Assembly (NCBI GenBank): GCA_963971305.1
Contig: OZ020313.1
Coordinates: 53,702,203 to 53,766,202 of the forward strand
Reading direction: 5' to 3'
DNA from: Arcuatula senhousia
Taxonomy: Eukaryota > Mollusca > Bivalvia > Mytilida > Mytilidae
Length of the DNA: 64,000 bases
The notes beneath the pieces were generated by a model. That model saw only the letters and a list, made by a program, of their open reading frames with translations, was not told where the DNA came from and ran no database searches. Below, piece by piece: positions 26,701 through 38,700 of this stretch. The position numbers and the translations under genes are program-made. How positions within the stretch are numbered: the first letter of the stretch is position 1; each line of letters begins with the position of its first letter.

Positions 26701-29700
26701 CAGAGACAAAACCAGTAAACACCAACAAGAACGGGTCAAAAACAGACAACATGGAAACACAAAACAACTGAATATCAATCACCAACGCGAACTCCAGTCG
26801 AAACAAGGGTGAACTCAGGTGCTCCGGAAGAGTAAGCAGTTCCTGCTTGCTATAGCACACCCGTGGCGTTGCCAATAGTCCATTCAGCGTGTCAAATCCG
26901 GTAAAGGAAGACAAAACAACGCCCTACGACAAACCAACATCTGCACTTATCTGAGAGATCGAAATCCCATATTTATCTATAAGACTTGTGCATGATGTCT
27001 TCCGTAAAATTTCTTGAGTGAAGATAGCAACCGAGGAGCAACATAACCCTGTGTGAGCAATTTTTGCGTCAGACGTGTCGCTCTGTTAAGGAAATCGATG
27101 TAAGTCCCGCACGCTCTGGAGTAACGAATCAATTGAGATACGTAAACTCCATAAGCTGAAGCGGACGGAATGTTGCTACACAAGAAGGGGAAGTTGACGA
27201 TTGGAAAGTTGAAGTCATCACGTTTGTCATAGAGCCTTGTTGAAAGTCTTCCTTGAAAGTCAATTTCGAGATGTAGATTTAAATATGAAGCAGACTTCCT
27301 AGAATCCGTTGTGTTCTTTATCTCAAGCTCCTGTGGATATATGAGATGTAGAAAGTCACCAAATCGAGAATTGTTTAGTGGAAGGACATCATCAATATAA
27401 CGGAACGTGAGGTTGTGGGAGAGAGCTAGTCTACGGTCTTTTTGTCTAGAAGAGATTGCAAGAAGTCTGCTTCATATGAATGAAGAAACAAATCAGCAAG
27501 CAAAGGTGCACAATTAGTGCCCATTGGAATCCCTATTGTTTGCTGAAAAACACGTCCACCAAACTGAACAAATATGTTGTCAATAGGAAAGTTTAGCATG
27601 TCGATTATTTGGTCTTCTGTAAATTTGTTCTTTTTCTTAGACTCATTGATGACAAAGTAAGTCTTGGTATAATCGACTACAAGAAATTTCAATAGTTTAA
27701 TGCATTCATTAATCTAGAACGTACACATATTTTCTAAATGTACGTTTTTTTCTGTATTTGTAAATGATATCTACCCTAAATGAACCATTGATACAGCAAC
27801 AGGGAGCTGCAACGAGCAAATAGAGCTTATCTTTCTAGACCATGAGATTTTACTTTCAATTTTACTGAAATCTGTTGCTATTTGCAGTTACGTTTGTGTC
27901 ATTTCTTAAAGTTAATTGTCCAGACTGATTTATTCCTTGTTTAACAGGTCGAGGAATTTACCTTTTAAGGATAATGTTTACATCAAACTTTTGACCAATG
28001 GTTGTTTAGAGTATATAAATAACTACGACCACAAACACGTGCTTTTTAAGAAATAATTGCACAAAAACTGACTTGCTGAACAAATGTTAAAAATGAGCGG
28101 TGAAAAATTTCGTTAGTCTATTTGCATCAATATAAGATAAAATGTAAAGGTATAAATGACACCAATTTTCCCCCGGAGAGCATTGTCCAGTAGGGAGATT
28201 TTAGTGTTATGTTTACCTTTGTTATTATCCATTGACCAATGCACCAAATGAAAAAGAAGTCAAAATGTGGAACATATCATTACTTTTTAAGGAGAATTTA
28301 CCCATGCCAACTAAAACTGCGTTGAAAACCAAAACTATTTGGTATTGACGAAATGTGAGCGAGGAAGTTAAAGAAAATATGGTTATGTTCAGAACTTTTC
28401 TATAAAAACGTCGAAAAAGTTTTACTATTTTCTCTGATTTGAAAGGTCAATTTTATAAAATTTTGATTGATTGATAGGTCAAATGAAATCTAGAAGACTA
28501 GACCTGTTTAATATACTAGTACATAGAATGACACTTTGTTCTTTTTTCGCTTCTTTGTTCCTGATGGTTATTTCTAATTTCTCTAAAATAAACTGCATAC
28601 CTTTTTTCATCAGCATTTTGTTCTTTGGTTTTACTGTTGAATGGCATTTTGTTGTAATTCTTTATTTGTTGTGTACACATTTTATTATTGTAAATGACTT
28701 CAGTATATATTTGGTCATTTTTATAATCTTGTTGAACGTAAATACTTTCTGTTGCAAAGTAAATTTCCAAACTCTTAATTATCTCCTTGCTTTTTAGACT
28801 CGGGTCGAATTCTAATGCCTGCATGATATAGATTTTAATATATTTACCAAGTTGTTCAATAACATTGAGTTTAACCTTAAATATAAAAATGTATTGAAGA
28901 AAGCTGTTTGTTTAATGTTTTGACAGGTTGTAGGAATTCTTATAGAGAACAAAATATTTGATGATATAATAAGATACAGAGATTCAGAAAACACTTTATC
29001 AGTTTGTCGATCATTAACAAGTATCTATAGATACATAGTAACGGAAATAAGATCAAACATCAGTAGCAAACATCGGTAAGGATACTCATTTTCTTCATTT
29101 GATAATCTTTAAGTTTTGTTTTACATATTAGATGTTGTAGTATACCATTGGAACTTTATATGAACTATTTAAAAAAAAGCAGTTAGACAAACACTTGGGT
29201 TCACCGACAAACTGTATGTGAGCATGATTAATTAACTGTAAAATGTTAACCCTTATAAGACGGCGCTAGTTTAAAGAAGCAGAGGTACCAATGGGGTATC
29301 CGAATGTCAAAAGTCCGAAAGGGCAGAGACAAAACCAGTAAACACCAACAAGAACGGGTCAAAAACAGACAACATGGAAACACAAAACAACTGAATATCA
29401 ATCACCAACGCGAACTCCAGTCGAAACAAGGGTGAACTCAGGTGCTCCGGAAGAGTAAGCAGTTCCTGCTTGCTATAGCACACCCGTGGCGTTGCCAATA
29501 GTCCATTCAGCGTGTCAAATCCGGTAAAGGAAGACAAAACAACGCCCTACGACAAACCAACATCTGCACTTATCTGAGAGATCGAAATCACATATTTGTC
29601 TATAAGACTTGTGCATGATGTCTTCCGTAAAATTTCTTGAGTGAAGATAGCAACCGAGGAGCAACATAACCCTGTGTGAGCAATTTTTGCGTCAGACGTG

Positions 29701-32700
29701 TCGCTCTGTTAAGGAAATCGATGTAAGTCCCGCACGCTCTGGAGTAACGAATCAATTGAGATACGTAAACTCCATAAGCTGAAGCGGACGGAATTTTGCT
29801 ACACAAGAAGGGGAAGTTGACGATTGGAAAGTTGAAGTCATCACGTTTGTCATAGAGCCTTGTTGAAAGTCTTCCTTGAAAGTCAATTTCGAGATGTAGA
29901 TTTAAATATGAAGCAGACTTCCTAGAATCCGTTGTGTTCTTTATCTCAAGCTCCTGTGGATATATGAGATGTAGAAAGTCACCAAATCGAGAATTGTTTA
30001 GTGGAAGGACATCATCAATATAACGGAACGTGAGATTGTGGGAGAGGGCTAGTCTACGGTCTTTTTGTCTAGAAGAGATTGCAAGAAGTCTGCTTCATAT
30101 GAATGAAGAAACAAATCAGCAAGCAAAGGTGCACAATTAGTGCCCATTGGAATCCCTATTGTGTGCTGAAAAACACGTCCACCAAACTGAACAAATATGT
30201 TGTAAATAGGAAAGTTTAGCATGTCGATTATTTGGTCTTCTGTAAATTTGTTCTTTTTCTTAGACTCATTGATGACAAAGTAAGTCTTGGTATAATCGAC
30301 TACAAGAAATTTGTACCTGCGTTTTCCATTCTTTTTGAAACAGCTGCGTTTAATCAGCTGTGCCAATCGCGATTTCAGTTGTTGATGTGGAATAGAAGTG
30401 TAAAGTGTGGAGAAATCGAATGTTGTGATGCTGTTACAAGATGAAACTGATTTAGAGTTAAGAATCTCCATTAGTTCTTTCGAATTCTTCAGGATCCACA
30501 TTTGATTGACACCATTTCTAGAATAACAACAATCGTAATATTTCTGGAGGCCGGATTTTACTGCCGTAAGTATTGAAATCAAGAAAACTGAAAGAGGTTT
30601 AGTTGTACATTTAGATGACCCTGCAATGAAGCGCTGTTTATATGGATTTTTATGTAATTTGGGAATCCAATACGAAAAGGGAAATTTATAAAAAGGAATG
30701 TTAAGTCGTAACGTTTATCATATACTTTGGTTTGTGATTTTCCGTCAATAATACTTATAGTTAAATCTAAATTCAAAAATGGACATCTATTAGCGGTGGC
30801 GTTAGATTTGTTCAACGTTTATTTTGAAGGATATTGTATCTGTGATAAAATTAGAAAATGAAGGATTGTCATAACAGTATGGGAAAAGGTCAGCTATATG
30901 TGGCGCACAATTAGTTCCCATAGGAATAACAATAATTTTGCGATTATTATTTTTAACAAAACGTATCGAAATACTTGAAGGAGAGATAAAATGAGATTAT
31001 ATAGACTTTTGTGTAACTTGAATTATCCAGTACATAGTAGGTATCTTATAATATGTCGGGGCAACTCGAACCACTGTGGTTGCTAATAATGAAAAATATA
31101 TAAATTGTCAGTTCAATAATGCATTAATATCAACACTTTGTACATTTTCATTATATATAATAGGCAATAACAATCATGTGGTCGAGTTTGAGTTAAAAAA
31201 TTATATGTATATCTGTAGTGGAATACCTAGGTATTCTGATGATATCGGCAAGCAAGGCATCTCTAATTTTATCTCTTGTTTAACCTGGATTTTTCAGTCC
31301 ATGAAATCCGACCAAGAATATTTGGATGTAACTTCTTTAACACGTTTTTAAAATTTATATGCTTGGCTATACATCTCTTTTCTTGCAAATCAAATGAGAA
31401 TGCCTATTCATTAATGCCTTTTAAATGTAGCAAACAATTCACAGAAGATTCGAATAAAGGTAATAACAAAACGACCAATTTAAAATGCCAAAAAGTCAAA
31501 ACAAGGCAACAACACACTGAAAACATTATCAAAACATATTTGTTACACTTTGTTTTACATTTTTTAGACATTTAGCAACGAAGCTGTTATTTACTTCACA
31601 TGGCATCATTATGGTAAGCTCGGCTTACAACGAAAAAATACAATAATATGCATTATGTAAATAAATTCATACCGTTTATTATTCTTAGCGACCCCTAATC
31701 AATATTTTATTCAGGTTTAATTGAATTTCGAAATTTTGTTTAATCAAATATGTGCTCTTACAGCAAATGCAAATTTGATTTAAAAAAAACACTCTTAAGT
31801 TTAAAGTTTCACTCCATTTTTACCCTTTTTGTCTTTTATGTAACTGATTTTGAAGGCTGTTCAGGACTTTCCATATTTGAACTGACCGTTTTCTTGGATT
31901 TAAGTTTTAATATGGGTCCTTGTTCTGAATAAATGGGTTGTGCTATTTTGTACTCTTCATATTCATAATGTGTTTGTCATTTTCATAATTTTGAGTTGAG
32001 CGCCTCTGATGAGTCTTGAATAGAAAAAACACGTACCAGGCATACCAAATTTATTGCCTGGAATTTCGTTTGTGATTTTAAATCTTAAACAAACCAATTT
32101 TTTTTTGGCTTATCCAATGCTAATAATTTTACTTTTAGACATAAAGACAAATATATAATTCTATTTTACATATCTTTTTAGGTTCTAAGCTTTTGTCTTT
32201 TCTGCATTGCAATACACATTCGATATGATAAAGTGTTTGGAAAAAAAAATCTAGAGGGCATGTTTTCCGAAATTAATGTCGAAAACACGTATCAGAATGT
32301 GAACGAAGCCATTCACAAATTTTCCGTAGTAGTAATAACATCATCATTATGTGGTATGATGGCGGCTATATGGTCAATTGCTGTGATATTTGTCAAGAAA
32401 GAAAGACAGGTTTTACAAATTGTAGTAAGTACATAATATTTTAAAACAATGACAAACAAACAAATTTTCAATACCATTTTACCAGTATTCCAGAATTTCT
32501 GTGGTTTTGTCCCGCCTGCAAAGCAGAGCGGGGCATAGGTGTTACTTTACCGGCGGCAGCGGCGGCGACGTTAACTTTTTGGACTTTAAAGGTTTTATGC
32601 GCATTTTCATATCTCAAGAACCATAGGTCCTAGGTTAATGAAACTTGGTATGCATATGCCCTAGAAGTAGCTTAGCACATTTGCTCCCCCATCTTTTGAC

Positions 32701-35700
32701 CTTGACCTTAATTTTTTGGTTGAATGACTTTGACAATTTTCTTTACATATAATAGCAAGTGTAAGGTTTTGCGAGCACCTCCATTTCTCAAGAATTATAA
32801 ATTCTAGGTGGACGAATCTTGGTATGCATATGCTCCAGTAGTAGCTTAGCACAGCAATATCCGCATCTTTTGACATTTACCTTGATTTTCTGGTTGAGTG
32901 ACTTTGTTTTTTATTGCATATATTAGCAATGTTCAAGTTCTATAAACACCTTTTGATCTGAGAACCTAAAAATCCTTATAATTGCAAAATATAGTGGAAG
33001 TAAGAAAGAATCATTATTTCCGATGATGCCAGCAGGCAAGACATACTTTAGCGTTAACTCTTGTATATTTATTTTCTTAAACAAAAAGATAATGCTTGTT
33101 ACACCACTGCCAAAGTTTGCATAAGTTTTGATTACTTTATCAACAACATATGGGGCTCCCGCAGGGTACCCCCCTCAAGACGCAAGGTCGCTTTTAAAAG
33201 GGGCCTGAGGTCGCAAGGTCGCTTTTAAAAGGCATATTTTGGCGGAGGTCGCAGGTCGTTTTTTGGCATAGGTCGATTTTATGAAGTGTAGGTCGGAAGT
33301 CGCCCTTAAAATGCCCTCAGGTCGCAGGTCGTTTTAAACCTTGCGGGAGCCCCAACATATCGGTTAGACTTGAAGGAGAGATTTTTCAAACAAGTAAGCT
33401 TTCCATTGCGATTCTCCTAGCCGACTTGTGTTTAGATTAAGCTTCTGTAGGACTTCGTTAAGAGATGGAATTAAGATGATGAAGCAAAGTCGTTAAATCT
33501 CACTTTCAGATATATTGAAAATTTTCATTTTGACAACAATGTTTCGTTTCGAAGATATATTGGTAAGAGTTGGAAATAAAAGAAGCCACAGAATTCTACC
33601 CACTCTACGTTTACGTCTGTGCTACGTCTGAAAGTAACAAATTTGAATCACTGGCAAATGACATTTCAATCATAACTCTTTCAATATTCAATTGCAAAGG
33701 TCAGATTTTTGACTAAAGACTGTTGTCTGCATGACTGTGTTTTAGACCAAGGTTATTAATAAACATTTCTCATACGGTTTTGATAAACATTTTCCTTAAT
33801 TCGTGTTTTTGTCTTCGACATTGAGATAAGTCTTTCCAGTCCAATAATTTTGTTTTTTTCTTTATTGACAAACCTGCCCGAGTTATTTTTTATCTAAAGA
33901 GGTATAAGACGGGCATAATGAAGTCTAATCAATGCAAGAAAAACCAATTCCTTCAACAAAATAGTAGCTATGAAGGGAAACAAACATAACAGTAAAAGTG
34001 AACAGACTTGAATTAGCCAATTTCAAAATTCATTTGTAGATTTTAGGCCTAATACTTACCTTAATCGAATAAAGTCAACAATCCGTTTATTTGGTTTGCG
34101 ATACGTGTTTGTTTCCCCCGATAAAGCAGCTAACAATGTCGTTGTATGTTATGAAGACAGTACTACCTTGAGGTTTTAATGCACGAAATAAAAAATTCGA
34201 ACACTTTCGTTCCCGTTAATTCGACAGAATCAGGTTTCATTGACGATCATATCATAGTGACCACAGCACTTCGAGTTGCCCCGACATACTTTAAGTTTTC
34301 TACTTTATACTGGATACCTAAATTGCACAAAAATCAATATAAATCTCGTTTTATCTCTGATTCAAGTAAGTGTTCTTTAACTCATATTTCCAAAGTTCTA
34401 TCTCTTACTTTAACTACTATGAAGGAATTTATTATTCAATACTGTGAAAGGGTATTCGAAAAAAAGTGGAATTAATTATTTTTGAAGCGTAAACAATTCT
34501 CTTGATGTTTTGGACAAGCTTCGTGCATTTGAAAATACTTTCCATACCGTTGATAGTAACGATGTTTCTACTTTATATACTAACCTTCCGCATAATCTGA
34601 TTAAAAAGAAATTTGAATATTTGGTTAAATGGTGTTTTGACAATTCTAAAAGTGATTATATCTGTTCTAGAGTTTCAAAATCATTTAGTAAATCATTTTT
34701 TAGTAACGAGACTCAAAAAGATTACATTAACTGGACTGATGCAGAAACTATTACTGCTCTAAATTATTTGTTAGAAAATATTTACATACGTTTTTGTAAA
34801 CAAATTTACCGACAAATTATTAGTATTCCTATGGGTACTAATTGTGCACCACTTATAGCCTATACTGTTATGAATCACAATTTATGGCTAAATAACAAAA
34901 AGATCCCAACGAACAGAACCTAATCGAAACTTTCAATTATATTTTTAGATATTTAGATGACATTCTTGCACTCAACAATCCTTCATTTATTAATTTTATT
35001 ACAGATATCTATCCTTCTGAATTAACCTTGAACAGTCCCTGTATAGTAAAAGCTTCCCAATCTATAGTATATGGGGGATTGGGAATGGGGATGCTGAATA
35101 GTACATGGTATAAGGGGAATGGTATCGTGTAAGGGATGGGGATAGTAAATATGAATGGTAAATGTGGAATAGGGATGGTAAATGGTATCTCGAATTTGAT
35201 TGGTCCATCGAATGGTAAATGGGGAATGGGGATGGTAAATGCAGGGATTAAATAAAACTGATGGGATATGTATCTTTAGATAATCACTAATGTTCTATGC
35301 CTCCCCTGTTTACCTGAGATTTTGTCATATTTTTGCATGATTTCTGTTGAAAATAGGTCAACTTTCTCCGGGGTATGCTTTAAAACTACTGAACAGATTT
35401 TTATGAAATTTATATCAAATGAAAGAGGGGAAAATGGAAAATAGCTATTTCGCGATGTGAAGGGAAACAAACTTAAAAAAAAAGAAAATTTTCATGTTTA
35501 AGTTTAGGTGTATTTAAGTTCAATGTCATTTTCAGAAGGTTCATAAGGGTTAAATTTCTCCAGGGTTGGTTCTGAAAATAATAAGTGTATCAAAATGGAA
35601 ATTATATCCTCTAAAAGACAATTGTTTTCTCAAATGGTAATTGAAAACTCTGTATTTCTATATTTAGAAATGACAAAGATATCAAAGAATTCAAATTACT

Positions 35701-38700
35701 TATCTTCAATAAAACTTAAAAAAAACATCAAAGTTTGAATTTCTTGTTATTTCACAGGCTTAATTAATAAACAACTTTACTGTGAATCAAAAACAAATTA
35801 TATTCAATAAACAGATCAAAGAAAGGGCTTTCAGGTGATATAAATTTTATGACAGTAATATACAATTAAGACCATCAATTTACAGGTAGAAGTTTGTCAA
35901 TTTCACTTAATTCCCCTGAGGCACTTGCTGATAAAAATGTACAATTATTGATTTTTTCCTTATTAATTTGGCACATTTATTGAAAATTTTACTTAAAAAA
36001 TTTGGACCATCTTTACATTATTCAATATAAAATTAATATTTGAAGGGTGATTACCAAATATTTTGTATATTATAGTTCCTGAATAATTTCTCTTTCCAAT
36101 GATATAAATATTGTGTAATTTCAATTAGTGAAATTTGTGTTAATAAAGAAAAAAGTTGGGGAGGCATAGAAAAATACTGACTTCTTGTTAGTTTGTATTG
36201 GATGTTGCTCATCCCCTTGTTTTGGACATCCCTGGTAAATGGTATTTCGAATTTGATTACTTCATTTTTAAATAATAAATTTACATTGGAAATGACAATA
36301 TAAATCTTAATCTAAACTTTCAATATTTTAAATTAAAAAAAAATAGTGTAAGGAATTCATATGGCTTATAAAAAAAATAAAAATAGAATGTGCACAAGTT
36401 ACCGCAAAGTTCAGGATCAAATTAAATGATGTACATATATGTTGTTTTAAGTTACGACCCAAGATCTCTATGAAAATTGCTTACATTATTTTTTATATAT
36501 TATTAATAATTCTAGAATAAATGAAATACAACTCCTAAAATTAAATATTAAATAAATAAATTAAAATAAACACTTATATTTTAATATTTCTTTCTAAATT
36601 GTTTATAGTTACTGGCTGATAGAAATATAAATAGACTGTGCACAAGTTACATGTACAAGAAAGTTCAGGATCAAATTAAATGACGTACATCGCCGACGTA
36701 TATGTATGTTGTTTTAAATTACGGCCGTAGATCTCTATGGAAATTGCTTACATCATTCTCATAATTACAAAAAATGTATATTATTAATGATTCTAGAATT
36801 ATAATGAAATACAACTCCTTAAATTAAATATTAAACAGATTACTAAAAATAAATACTTATTAATATTTCTTTTTTTAATTGATTATTGATACATTGTGTA
36901 CTGGCTGATAAAAATATCAACAGACTGTGCAGAAAGTTCAGGATCAAATTCAATGAGGAACATGTACATGTATGTTGATTTATATTGCGGCACAGTATCT
37001 CTATGGAAATTGCTTACATTGTTTTTATATATTATTAATAATTCTAGAATGAATGAAATACAACTCCTTTTAAATTTAATATTTAATAAATAAATAAAAA
37101 TAAACACTATATATATTTGAATATTTCATTATAATTCGTTGATAAATATATAATTAAATCAATAAGTCGATTAAATAAGATTGTTGACAATAAACAATGG
37201 CATTGTGGGTATGGGGAAAATTTATGATGCATGGGGAATGGAATGGTAAATGGGGATGGGGATGGTAAATAGTGTATGTGGATCGGGATTTGGATGGTAA
37301 ATGATGTATGGGGATGGGGATAGTATATGGTGTATGGGGATGGTATATCGTACAATGGTAAATGGGGATAGAGGGAAGCTTCTACCACACGAGTACTGTA
37401 GCGATCAAGCATGTCGGTTTTGTGTGATGACACTTCACTAAATCATTATTGTTTGAAGTGTTGTGTCGGATTTAAAATTGATACGTTTGATTTATTTACA
37501 TCAGTCGATTGATGATTTTCAGCTAGCTGTCAGTAACAGCGAGTGTTCTATAGAGTGTTCCTTTACCGTCCTTTTGTTTGTTCTTGTTTTTTGTCTTAGG
37601 TTCTCTCTAGTGGAATTGGACTTTGATCGATTTGATTTTTATTGTGTTTAGTTTTTGTGTTTTGTCTAGGAATATTGATAGGGGAAGGTTGGGCCCAAAA
37701 AACTAGTTTAACCCCGCCACATATTACATGTGCCTGTCCTTAGCCAGGAATCTTTGATAAAGATTTCGTTTGTACTTGTCCTTTTGATGTTTTCTGTTCC
37801 TTGTTTAAGAAGGGGGTCTATCTATGACTATTTCAGGGCTGGATTCGAATTATATGCATTTTATTTAGACCATGGGCCAATTGCAGAACCGCAAGCAGTG
37901 CCAAATGGCCTCGTTGAAGGCTGCTGGCGGTTGTCCATTGGTTTTTGTCTCGCCTGCGATGAATAGTCGCGGAAGGCGAGACATAGGTATTACTTTCCGG
38001 CGGCGGCGGCGGCGGCGGCGTAAACTTTTTTGTAAGACTTTTGTGGACAATGAATTGCTTGTAAAGTATAATAGCTAGGCATCTGATATTTGGTATACAA
38101 ACAGTTCAGGTTATGGTCTACGCAACTGTCACCATGCCGTGTGACCTTGACCCCATTTTCACGCTCTAGTGACTCTGTGAACTTAGGTCTTTTTTCAGAC
38201 TATAAACTTTTTTGTAAGACTTTTGTGGACGATGAATTGCTGGAAAAGATTAATAGCTAGGCATAAAGGTAATAACAAAACTACCGAACTTGAATGATCA
38301 ATCTCATAGTCCAGAGAAAATGTCAAAATCGAATCAGTCATACCGGAGAATTGGTGGATCGCAATGGTCCTGACTTGGTACAGGTATTTCAAACGAAATG
38401 GTGGGTTAAACCAGGTTTTATGGCGCCAAACCTCCCTCTTCCATTGCGATCTTAGGATCCGGTAATGACCATAGAACACAACATAGTTGTGAGACACAAT
38501 AGGGATATTGAGGTGATCATCTCAGTACAGCAGACCAGTCAAACACTAATTAAAACAATTAACCACCATATCTTTTAACCCAATTTTGAACTTTTCTACT
38601 AGTGGTTGATAACGAAGAAAGAATTTTTTTAGGGATCGTATGAGACGTATTTTCTTATAGCCCTGCTCCAAAAGTCGGTCACGGAGAAATCGGTGTCTGA

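Larger units (their letters stand above)
23646..27683. repeat. Tandem duplication, copy 1 (contains the LINE)
   Basis: Apart from the LINE and a 146-bp length difference, this block is nearly identical to 27684-30306. The copy junction and both outer ends share AAATTT (23646, 27684, 30307), a microhomology breakpoint inside PLE sequence. The block carries one gene A exon and part of a PLE. Confidence 0.9.
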
